Part shown: positions 26,009 to 36,600 of the stretch, piece after piece
Numbering within the stretch: position 1 is the first letter of the stretch
Layout of the letters: each line of letters opens with the position of its first letter
Source: Rotaria socialis
Lineage: Eukaryota; Rotifera; Eurotatoria; Philodinida; Philodinidae
Direction of reading: 5' to 3'
DNA: 64,000 bases
NCBI GenBank assembly: GCA_905331475.1
Contig: CAJNYU010000694.1
Coordinates: 248,001-312,000, forward strand
Notes under the pieces: model-generated
What the model was told of the DNA's origin: nothing
Databases searched by the model: none
The model's input: the letters and a program-made list of their open reading frames with translations, nothing else
Position numbers and translations under genes: made by a program

Positions 26009-28254
26009 GTAAATTAATAGAGAACAATTATTTTCTTTTTCTAATACAAAAATAGTTATAGCATGTGCAATTAATTATATAGCTACTTTATTCGCGTTTA
26101 TTTGTGAATGTAGTCAACAATAATAATTATATGTTTAATTGTTATAATTACTGAACAATAATATATTCTATTTTTCCTTGATTATGTTTTCATAAACCTA
26201 AGAATAAGTTTATTTAAATGAGTATTAATTTATGACAACAATAACTTCATATGTTAGTCATTCGTCAAAAATAAATATTTGGTATATGCGATTGCTGTTT
26301 TACTAACTACACAAACGATGTAAGAATAAACAGTACGATTTTATGACAAATATGGTCTTGTTATTTTTTTAATATAAAAGATTGAAGGTTATGATATAAT
26401 CCAGATAAAAATAATGTATTACAGTTTAAAGATCTTCGTACATAATTGAACATCAATGCTTGATAATAACAACTTTTTTAATAGAAAAAGAATTTCTCTA
26501 GGGTAATAAATATTATTAACTTTAGGACTATCGTGAGTTCTACTTAAAGCTTTTCATTGAATAAAATCCTATGATATATATATATGTCGAAGTTGACTCT
26601 AAAATTCAGTTGACTTTAAAACAGATCGAAATATTTCTTTGTTTTCTTTCCAGCTATTCAGAAATATTTTAAAGTCAACGCTAACATATATATATATATA
26701 TATAATATGTAATTCAAATATAATAGCAAAAAGAATTAGATTCGTGTATATCTCTTTTGTTTCACGAAAGAAATTTTTATTCATTCATTTAAAATGTTCT
26801 CGTGTTTCAAATCAGATATAATTAACTTTTCTTCAACATTCATCAGTCTAATGGTGTCAGAAGGAAGGATGTCAGTCAGGAAAATGATTCCTTTCATTTT
26901 AGCAAAATAACAAGATAATAGTACAATCTTTGTAAAAGGCTTGACTAAGTTACTATTGACGAACGTACCCAGTTTCATGCATTACGATAAAAATCCCGGA
27001 GATTTCTTATTATGACAGAGATTTATCAAACTAGAAAAATAATGCAGATGTTAAATGAAGTAGAAAGCTGAATCATGCAGTTCAAAATAATGACTGCTTT
27101 GATATTAATATGACATCGACTTTATGCTACTTTTCTTGATGTATCAAAGAAAACATCAATGTGAATATATAAATAATAATAGTTTTCTTGAGAAAAAAAA
27201 ACAGTCTATAGTAAATTAAAAAATTCCAACAAAAACAAGAAAATTGTTGTAATGATAAGAAATATACTTTGCTAGAGAAGCACAAATAATGAAATTAATA
27301 ATATGAAATCGATCATTTATTCAACATGTGTCAGTTATCGAGAAAATCGCTCGGTAAAGATATCTGTGTTGAGTGCTGCTCGAAATTTATCAAACTTTTC
27401 AACAAGATGTCAAGTATATATGTCGATGAAGTAATCAACACCCTATTCAACTATGACAAAATAAGAAATTCCTAAGGTTCCTAATAAATAAAGTAGAGTA
27501 TAAAAAAAACCTATAAAAAAAAGAGTACATCAACTTGTGTACCATTGATTAACACTCTTTAAAGCAATAAAGGAAATTATTTTTTTTTAATATCCTTTCG
27601 CATTGTAAATGATATATTTGTTATCAAGTATACATGTAGGAACTTTTCCGAGAAATGACGACAGGAAATTTTTCATTAATAAACTTGATGATTTTATCTA
27701 GAAATTTTTCAAAAGATTTTTATAAAAAATATATTAATGAGCATCATGTACACTTCTATAAGACTGCTTGAATCGGTTGATAAAAAATTGAATAATAGAA
27801 AATGTTTTCACAATAGATTCCACTCGGTTACAAAATTGCTTTAGCTTTCTGCTATAAAACGTTTCTTCGAAAGTTCTTCTAAGAATTGTAAGTTTGTTGT
27901 GCGAATGTTTTTCCTTCTTCCTGAGTAGTTTTTTCGATGAGTTCATATGTAATTCGAAATGAAAAGAAAATTTCTATCGAACCATTGACAAAACAAAATT
28001 GTAATTTTTCTTTGAATCTACTCATCCTAGACACAATATAGACTCATATGTCGTATGATGACTTTTATATCGGATGTTATTTTTTTCCAAAGAAAACAGA
28101 AACAGTTTATAAGTTAATACTTGAACAGCTGATCACACAGATTCATTTCCTGTTTCATCCATATGACACATTATTTCAATATTCTACTAACTATTTCAGC
28201 CTAGAAATTACATTTATTAGATTCTCACTATCATAGACATTATATAATATAAAT

Positions 28255-28314
28255 ATGAATTCAAAATTCGTAAGTGCCGAAAGCAAACTGGGCGCACCAT
28301 TCCTTACAATGAAG
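28255..28314 (+). other. Candidate alternative first exon B of the DPP6/10-like gene
   Basis: ATG plus 19 codons, product MNSKFVSAESKLGAPFLTMK, then donor gtaata in phase 0. Joined to the exon at 33792 it would read ...LTMK-EFEVGPSKQQNWRG. This resembles the vertebrate DPP10 junction, where a 20-residue head ending in Lys is followed by a Glu and then an NWKG motif before the membrane helix. It is the best of the distant candidates. Confidence 0.4.
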
Positions 28315-28608
28315 GTAATATAAATATTATTTAACTCATTTGTGCTTTCAATTAATTGATTGAAGTCTAGTAGAAAAAAGAAAACAATTTCTTAAATTTA
28401 AATCAACATGAAATGAATTGTCTTGTTTTTGGAGTCTGGTATTTTTAGATCGATGTAACTATTCAAATCGCTGTGGCGATGCCAGATTAGAAGGAGCCGG
28501 TTTTCGTGACATCACTGAAAATAAGTAAGACGCGACAACTCGTCCTGAATTTGAACTAGTGAATGATCCTATATTATTGCGTTGTTATACCATGACTTTG
28601 TATATATG

Positions 28609-28667
28609 TATGTTGTAGGCAAAATTGGAATTCGGGCTGCCCGAATTCCAATTTTGCCTACAACATA
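28609..28667. repeat. Perfect 29-bp inverted repeat with 1-base spacer
   Basis: Arms 28609-28637 and 28639-28667 are exact reverse complements with a single t at 28638 between them. The core is ggaattcgggc-t-gcccgaattcc. The arms end abruptly at mismatches on both sides. It would form a very stable hairpin or cruciform. No element ends are recognised around it. Confidence 0.95.
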
Positions 28668-29636
28668 TATTTACTTACGAAGCTATGTGAAAAGTTATTA
28701 TTGTTCTCCGTTTACTACATCTTCATAGCAGTCGTTAGAACTAGCAAACTCTCGGTTAATAGCCTATGAAGTATTTCATCTTATGATGATACATAAAGAC
28801 AATATATAAACCATAGGCATATGTCTTAAACAGATATTGGTTGTCATATTTATCTCTACACAGTTAACAATGTCTGTTGTAATAGTTCTTGCAAGATAAG
28901 CATTAGTCAACAAACATATAGGAATATTTATTATTGTAATTATGGCGAGAGTCGAGTATTCTAAAGAGTTTTCGTTCTTTTCACCGATTGTGATCAACAA
29001 TTGTTGTTTACAAAATTTTCTTCTAAAATTTGGTATTTCCATTGATTTTTACTTCAGCTTATATGAGAGTATCAAACTGGTTTATAATCAACTTTCACTT
29101 ACCTGATTTTCATAGTTTCTGTGTTCTCATTTGCTTTAAGTATTGCAAAGTAAAGCATTGAATTTTAACAATCGAACTTCAACAGTTCCAGATTTCACTT
29201 TCGATCTTATTCTCTTGGTATTCATGACATAGATTCGAAAAGAAGCTTTTCATTTTAGCAATTTTTATTCTAATTCTAAATGATGATTTAATCTGAGTGT
29301 ATTTACTACCATTTAATTGATTTTAATTATTAGCTATTAAGTGATTGTTGTTAAAAAAAAATGAAAACCTGTATGAAATGGATTGTTTTTCTACAATAAA
29401 AGTTTAATCGCTAAAGATAAACAAATAATCGCATCAATTATACAAAACAGCACTATTCTAGTTGTTCTTTTAAAGTAGAAAAGAACCATGACAGATAATT
29501 AGTATTGACCTACTTCGGATATGGTAAAGATTTATGTTTGTTTTTATCCATCAACTAGCCTATATGCTAGAGTTGACGTAAAAATTCGTCATACATTTTA
29601 TTGTTAAATATTTATTGGTTCTCAACAGAGTTTAAC

Positions 29637-29642
29637 ATGAAG
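29637..29642 (+). other. Very short candidate first exon C (Met-Lys)
   Basis: ATGAAG followed by donor gtaaat, phase 0. Alone it would mean nothing; it is noted only because it lies among similar ATG-donor segments upstream of the DPP6/10-like gene. Confidence 0.12.
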
Positions 29643-29926
29643 GTAAATATTTCATTCGTTATTTCCTTGTTGACTCTCACATACAAGAAAAGAAAACTAC
29701 TATAAGCTATGGCTTATTGATTAAGAAATATTTTACAATATATACATCGGCATTTATAAAAATCTTAACTAAATTATTATAATGATTTAACTATTGCAAT
29801 AAAAAGTATGTTGTCAAACATATGCAACAAAATTTGTTTCTCTATATTTTTCTCCCTAAAAAAAATATAGTTACTTCATCTCTATATATATTTAAGCATC
29901 GATAACATTTTTTTATGCTTCATTTC

Positions 29927-29938
29927 ATGACTATGCCG
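29927..29938 (+). other. Short candidate first exon D (MTMP)
   Basis: ATGACTATGCCG followed by a perfect consensus donor gtaagt in phase 0. A four-residue head joined to the exon at 33792 is possible but weakly supported. Confidence 0.2.
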
Positions 29939-30107
29939 GTAAGTTCTATAAAGTATTTATAAACCATTTTGATAAGAAATAACTTTAATGTAAGCATGCT
30001 AGATTGTATGCATAATTTCATGTTCTGTTTCTGTACTTGTGGCAGTGAACTAATGAATTAAGAATACTGTCTTATTCTCAAGTGCTTGTCATTTTTTAAA
30101 AGGTTGA

Positions 30108-30141
<34 letters not shown>

Positions 30142-30261
30142 ACTAAATGTCTTCATGCGTCCATTAGAGAAATTTGCTTTACCAGTTAGTAAAATAAGTA
30201 AAACACAACTGTAGACTATTCAAATAATATCGATCTTTTGGGAAAAGCAAAAAAAACAACA

Positions 30262-30315
30262 ATGATTACTATTTTTCATCATCTACAACAGGAGGAATCA
30301 ATTAGACGTATACAG
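30262..30315 (+). other. Candidate alternative first exon E of the DPP6/10-like gene
   Basis: ATG plus 17 codons, product MITIFHHLQQEESIRRIQ, then donor gtaaaa in phase 0. Composition is that of an ordinary short cytoplasmic head. Phase and position (3.5 kb upstream of the anchor exon) fit an alternative promoter and first exon. Confidence 0.35.
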
Positions 30316-31194
30316 GTAAAATGAGTGAATGAACTACGCGTATATAGGATATATAAAATATAAAATTAATTGGTAATTTTTCAAGTTTTCTTTTTGTTAA
30401 TAAATTGCATCGAATATCAATATAATTCTAAAAGCGTTTTTCAAAATAATTTTACAGAGATACTATATTTTTTTAACTACATTGGCTACTTGACCACAAT
30501 TAAATTATGTTCTAGTTTTATTGAATTCAATTATCATCTATTATAATTGCATGTTAATGACAAGTCTATTTTTAATTTCGATAATGCACGGAATCATTAC
30601 AACTCTCGGCTATTAATAGGATAAATCTAATATTTATTTGATTTTTCTTTTATTAGAAATAGCCTGAAGTTCTTTTTTTCTAACTTTTGTATCATTATGA
30701 TACTTGTACCGGCGGAAAAATAACGAGTAACTATTTTATGTTATTCATAAGAAATCGATAAGTTACTTTTATTTATCAAGATATTGAATATGAAAATCAT
30801 TTAGTAAAAAGGAAAAACTACCATAACGAGAGAGAGATAGAGTAAGAGAAAATATGAATATCTACTAAATGTGAGAAACATCGATTCGATAAGATAAGAA
30901 AATGTGTTTGGTATTTCGATAGAAATAAATCTATCGTTTTCTAACATATTTTCTCATATTCTTTCCTTTTCTGATTCTATAGTTCACAGTCGTCAACAAC
31001 TGATAATAATCTCCTGGTTAAGATAAGTTTGACATCTGTTTCATTTTTAATCAAACCGATTAGTGCTTCGAACTATCATGAATAAAATAGTAGAAAAGCA
31101 CGAAAAATCATGATATAAGTAATCATATCAAGAGAATAAACAAAAGGCCGATGAGATTAAAAAGAAAAGATCTATATCTTAAAAACAAGAGAAG

Positions 31195-31322
31195 TGCAGT
31201 GGATGTCAAAATTATTCATCCACTTCTACAATCTACTTCTACTTTATTTGCTATTCAAACACTATCAAAGCTAGAGGGCTCCAGTTTCCACCATCGTAGA
31301 GTCCACTAGTTCTAGTATATAG
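31195..31322. repeat. Outer inverted repeat, left arm (128 bp)
   Basis: Matches the reverse complement of 32922-33049 at 122 of 128 positions. It starts tgcagtg and ends tatatag. Between this arm and the mariner body lie about 156 bases with no counterpart on the right side. The arm pair is either a long terminal repeat of the mariner or a separate foldback element into which the mariner inserted. Confidence 0.85.
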
Positions 31323-31477
31323 AAATCTTCCACCAATACTAACTATGAACTGAAAGTACTACTTTCGTTTAATCTGGGTGAATAATTTTTTGCAGCGCTA
31401 AAACTTGCTTTTGTTTTTATACTTTTTTAAATAAATCAGACATTAAAGTAAACTAGAGCCATAAAATGCTCATCGAA

Positions 31478-32921
31478 CGAGTGGCGCAAAAAGAATTAGA
31501 CTGTTTGTATTTCCGAATTTTTTCCTCTACTAACCCTTTGATTGAAATACTTTTTATCAAAAGATAGCGCTTGAAATTCTACACGAAAAGGTATGCCTTA
31601 TTTAACGAATATAGGCTCCTCCATTTTTTTTTGGATTAGACCCCATGTTGCGAATACCGGATCATTTCTTGCGGTAAACCGCGGTATTTATCCTTCCTGC
31701 GGTAATGGGAGCCAGTAGCCGAACCGGTAAAACCGCGGTTAACCGTCGATTTTCATGCGGTTTTTATTACATGGGGCGTAATCGTACAGTAAAATCAAGT
31801 ACAGAATGTAAATTTTTTTCTTTTTTTAATGTTTTTGACAGAACATTCGATTTCGTCTATCATTGTTGCTATTGTTGTTATGTTGTCCCAGCCGATAGAT
31901 TCAGCCAATTCATTCCATAAACTGTAATCTAATGGACATAAATCAGGCGAATTTTGTGGCCAACGATCCTTCGAAATAAAATCAGGATTAGCACACCACT
32001 CTTGAGTCACGTGATGTATGTGAGGTTTTGCTCCATCTTGTTAATATGTCCAGTAGTTTCCTAATATATTGCTGCCGCATTTACGAGCTATTGGAAGAAC
32101 TTCTTTGATGTACCTTTCCGCATTCATAGTATCATCTTCAAAAATCACTGATGTTGTTAAACCTTCACTGCATACACCAAACCCTACCATCACCTTTGTT
32201 GGAAATTTTGCTTTTTGATGCATACCACCTTGTCTATCTACCTCTTCCCTGCTGACCGTCCGTACACGATCGTTCTGAACATTGTATACACCATCTAAAT
32301 CAAAATACTTTTCGTCAGTAAACAGTCATTTTTAGGTTTCTTCTTTGGTGTAATGATTTAATACCCAATTTGCAAATTTAACTCTCTTCCTTTTTTTTGA
32401 AGATCAGTCAAATTTGGCTGCTTGATTTTCTTGTACGGGAAACAATCAAGATCTTCACGTAATATTCTCTGGATACTTCTTCTTGAAATATTCATTTCAG
32501 CAGCCAATCTTCTTGTTGACACTTGTTTCTTCTGAGCTAGACGGTGTTTCACCTTTAAGATATTACTTTTTGTTCGAACTGTGTGTGGGCGATCGGAAGA
32601 ATAAGACAAATTGATAGATCCTGTGTCCTTGATCATTTTAATCCACAATTTAATTGTTGGTAATGCAACTACTCCACCTAAATCACGAAAAATTTTCGTC
32701 GCTCCATCACCACTTTCATATTCATTTTTTACAGTTGTTTGTATCTCTTTACTTTTCATGCTTTTTCAAATATGACTAAAACAATTTTTGATCCCAATCA
32801 TATACGGTTTTGTAGAGAATTTCAACCTTCATCTTTTGATAGAAAAATATGTCTCAATCTAACGGAGAATAAAAGAGAAATATTCAAAATACAAACAGTT
32901 TAATTCTTTATGCGCCACCCA
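31478..32921 (-). mobile_element. Tc1/mariner-superfamily transposon, decayed
   Basis: A transposase relic on the minus strand runs from an ATG at 32759 down to a stop at 31795. The N-terminal part (32759-32358) has the paired helix-turn-helix DNA-binding style, including RRLAAEMNISRRSIQRILRE. The catalytic part keeps LFTDEKYFDLDGVYN (first Asp), QDGAKPHIHHV (second Asp) and WPQNSPDLCPLDYSLW (third Asp, 36 residues after the second). The gene is broken. A frameshift lies near 32360 at an A-run, two stop codons lie near 32325-32335 just before the first catalytic Asp, and one stop lies at 32038-32040 directly before QDGA. Inner terminal repeats begin gtggcgc(a/t)(a/t)aaagaatta on both sides (about 31480 and 32918). 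The right end is followed by ta, a possible target site. It is inactive and moderately old. Confidence 0.85.
31641..31776. mobile_element. Small GC-rich inverted-repeat insert inside the mariner
   Basis: The 136-bp segment begins ccccatgt and ends acatgggg (8-bp perfect inverted repeat). It is filled with ccgcggt, ccggtaa and gcggtaa words, sharply more GC-rich than the mariner around it. It lies between the mariner's left terminal repeat and the 3' end of its transposase frame. Most likely it is a miniature element that landed in the mariner. The short ends make the family uncertain. Confidence 0.5.
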
Positions 32922-33049
32922 CTATATACTAGAACTAGTGAACTCTACGATGGTGGAAACTGGAACCCTCTAGCTTTGATAGTGTTTGAATAGCAAACAA
33001 AATAGAAGTAGATTGCAGAAGTGGATGAATAATTTTGACATACACTGCA
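32922..33049. repeat. Outer inverted repeat, right arm (128 bp)
   Basis: Partner of 31195-31322 with six mismatches. Unlike the left arm, it directly abuts the mariner's terminal repeat, so the two sides of the structure are asymmetric. Confidence 0.85.
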
Positions 33050-33621
33050 GGTCGTTCTAGTCTAACATGAAATAGATATCTTTACTGATACTCTGTGCAG
33101 GTTTCATTTTTTATATTTTCCATTAAATTGATCGTTATTATTTTATATCGATAACAACAATTAAGAACGTATATAATTCACTTTCGAAAAGAAGTTGATT
33201 ATTTCTTTATCTTTGATCAATTAACGGCTACCATGATACACTATAGGGTGAGTTCTAATTCTAAACGATTGTATCTCATGAATATGATATTGTCTAGCTC
33301 TATATCTGATAAGTTATATATTTTATGTATAATAAAGATTTGGTGATGATATTATCTGTTAGCATTGTCGCTCAGTTATATAGATCAAGAAATAGATGCA
33401 TGCACAACGATAGGTAATTTATATCTGATATCATTCAACACTTTATTAATGATATCATCATACTGAGACTCTGAAAATAGAAATAATATCTGAAAAGCAG
33501 AAACGTTGTTGTCTCGACGCAAAATATATTTTGGAATTTTTATTATTGAATGAATTTCTATGAATACTAGCAATGTAATCGATTTATTTTAATTGTTAAT
33601 TTTCCTATAATAAAATCATTC
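33050..33621. other. Region just upstream of the DPP6/10-like first exon
   Basis: AT-rich and without gene content except the short ATG-donor segment at 33233-33247. It probably contains the proximal promoter of the 33622 first exon, but no named site is visible. Confidence 0.5.
33233..33247 (+). other. Short candidate first exon F (MIHYR)
   Basis: The start sits in a favourable context (ctaccatga), followed by four more codons and a perfect donor gtgagt in phase 0, compatible with the anchor exon at 33792. It is 375 bases upstream of the main first exon. Confidence 0.3.
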
Positions 33622-36600
33622 ATGCTTGCTTCACAACAAAAACAACAACAACAACAGGATGACAATGATAATGAAAAGAATTTCTTAGGATTTTGCTCGT
33701 TTTGCTTGGTAAGATATTTTAGAAAAATTAGAGTTAAAATTAGAGACTTTTAATTGACAAAATTAATATATTGAACAATTTTGTTTGGCAGGAATTTGAA
33801 GTTGGTCCCAGTAAGCAGCAAAATTGGAGAGGCCTATGCATTGCCTTCGTAGTCATTACTATTATTTGTCTATTCATTTTGTGTGCCATGCTCCTAGCAA
33901 GCATGCGTAAGTGAAAAGTTTCTTTATTAATGTAATTATATAAAATCGAAATACTTCATTTTAGAACGAGTAACGTCTCAAAATGAACTTCTTTCGATAA
34001 CTGAAGAGGATATCGTTAATATAAAACCACCTAAACCGTTAGTTGCTATTTTTTTCTTTTTCTTGTTTTTTTCTTATTTACTTTTATTTCATTTGATGAA
34101 ATATAGTTGGAATGGGACATGGATATCTGATAAATATTTTTCCTATTTGGATATAAATGATTCAATATGGATCTATAATTGTGATACACTAAAAGAAGAA
34201 TTATTATTTCGAAGACATATTATACAACAAGAAAATATTGGCCATGGAATTGTTTCTCCATCAGCAAGATATATTCTTGTACCAATTAGAAAGGAAAAAG
34301 TAAACAAAATTAATCATGAATGCTCATTCCGAAATAATTTTGTTTTTTCTATTAGATACGTCCATATTATACTGATTATCAGTATGATCTTTATGAAAAG
34401 TCAAAAATGATCGCACCAATGAGTTTTTCTGACCAACAAAAAATTTCTCTATCAGCTGTTTTATATTCTCATTCAGATCATTTATTTGTAAGTGGTTTCT
34501 ATTTTTCTTATCATGTTAAAAACGCATAAGAGAAGTCTATTTTTAGGCTTTTATTCATAATTTTGATGTTTACATATATGATATCAACACAAAAACAAGT
34601 TACCGAGTAACATCAGATGGCAATCGTAGTACTATACATAATGGTCTGGTCGAATGGATTTATGAATGTAAGATTACAGAAAACTTCCGCACATTTTTCT
34701 TTCATATTGAGCTGTAAAGGAAGAAACGAATTGATTTACTCATCATGAATTTTACATCATAAAAAAAGAACAGATAAAGAAGCAAATGATTAATAAGATA
34801 GTTTGCACATATTATCAGAATGATTTCATTAAAATTTAGAATCTGAGAAGATATGTAGCTAATAGTAAATTTTCATTATGTTTAAAATGTTCTAATCTGA
34901 TTATCAATTATTAAAAAAAAAACGTTTGAGTTGCAAGGATTTTTTTATTTTCGAACTGTACTCTCACAAATAAGAAAATATGTAATAACTATCGTTTTTG
35001 TTGTTTAGATGAAATTTTCAATCAAAATATTCTTCTATTTTGGTCACCAAATGATGATTATTTAGCTTTTATTAAAATGAATCTAACAAAAATACCAAAG
35101 GTTCATTATTTACGGTATGACTTAACATTGGAAAATGACGATCAATATTCTATACCATATCCAAAATACAAAGATCCACTACCGTTGATTGATGTTTGTA
35201 TCTATAATTTGAAATCTAGAAGAATTTTCTCTGTACCACGACCGATCGAATACGGGAAAACGTAAGATTAAATTTTCAAATCATCTTTTTATGAATCATC
35301 ATCTAAAATTTGTGCCCAAGTATAAGACTGAAAATTGGAATTGATATAGATTTATCATAGAAATATCTCCTCCTAACTCTCTGTCACAGACCATATATAA
35401 ATAACAGTCTACTACGTGTAACTCTCTTCAATCTATTTTTGGATGACAATGTCAAGGAAATGTGTATTCTAACGTAGGCAGGATAACAAGATTTTGTCAT
35501 CGATTAGTCAAATAGTGTGCCATATGTTAATTCTTCTGCGTTTTTTGTTCCAAATAATATTTATTCCTTGATTAAAATTTTTTAGTAAAAAATCAGATAT
35601 ATTCGTCTACCATGTTGTTTGGTGTGGCGATACTTGTTTATCTGTTGTTTACGGAAATCGTTTGCAAACTTCAACTATAATTCAATTATATGAGATTCAT
35701 AATGATAAAATAATGTTTAAATCTAAATTTATTGATGAGACACGAAAACCTCTTTTGCTATTACGTTTTCTTAAACCATATTTTTCATCGAATGGTACAT
35801 ATGCTTATATGATACGGTTCGATTCATTAACTATTGGTAAATCAACACGAAAAATTTTCCCACGTGTTGTAAGAATACTTTTTAATCAAACAGTATGTTT
35901 CTTTGGCATCGATAAAATAAAGTCGGTAATTTATTTCTATTCGTACTTTTTAGTATCCACAAATAAATGCTAAGTCACCCGAAGACATCAATGCAGATGA
36001 AATAATTCATGTTAATAGTTTAGGTCAAGTTTATTTTACTGGATCACCTCATAATGATTCATTGGCAAAACAAGTTTATCGGTAAAATTCGTGTCTTGTT
36101 TTGCGTTCAGTTTTTTAAAATTTAGCTTTCGATAAAAATAGATGGAGTTTTTCATATTCGAAATCTCATATTGAATGTCTATCATGCAATGAATCATGTG
36201 GTTACGCTACTGCTCAATTTAGTCTTCGCAATGGAAGTTATTATATACTTGAATGTTTTGGACCATCAATACCTTATTCAACATTATATAATCAAAAAGA
36301 AAGATTAAGTAAAAAATAGATTTTCTTCTTCATTCTATTTGATTGGAAATATTTTAATTTTTTTTCTAGTTCTTATCAATTACAATGAGCCCTATAGAAT
36401 GTGGGTCCAGGCTCGATTAATGCCTCATATTGAGTATTTCACAGTACCATTAGATCAAAAAGATACAGGTAAACAATAATTTATATAGTGTAAAAGAAGA
36501 ATTTTCATTTGTACTTTACTATTTTGAATTGCCCCAATAGAAAGAGCTTTTTTCGCGAAACCACAAACACTTTAGCAAATAAAAGAAAATATGAATTTTA

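Larger units (their letters stand above)
26009..31194. other. Non-coding stretch upstream of the DPP6/10-like gene
   Basis: No gene of normal length. It holds short ATG-to-donor segments listed separately as possible first exons (28255, 29637, 29927, 30262), a perfect hairpin at 28609-28667, and (at)n runs at about 26686-26704 and 30108-30141. Confidence 0.5.

Noticed and set aside
28449-28525. Possible second exon after candidate exon B (frame with NRCGDARLEGAGFRDITENK)
   Set aside because: In the phase delivered by exon B it reaches a stop after 13 codons; the other frame has no upstream partner.
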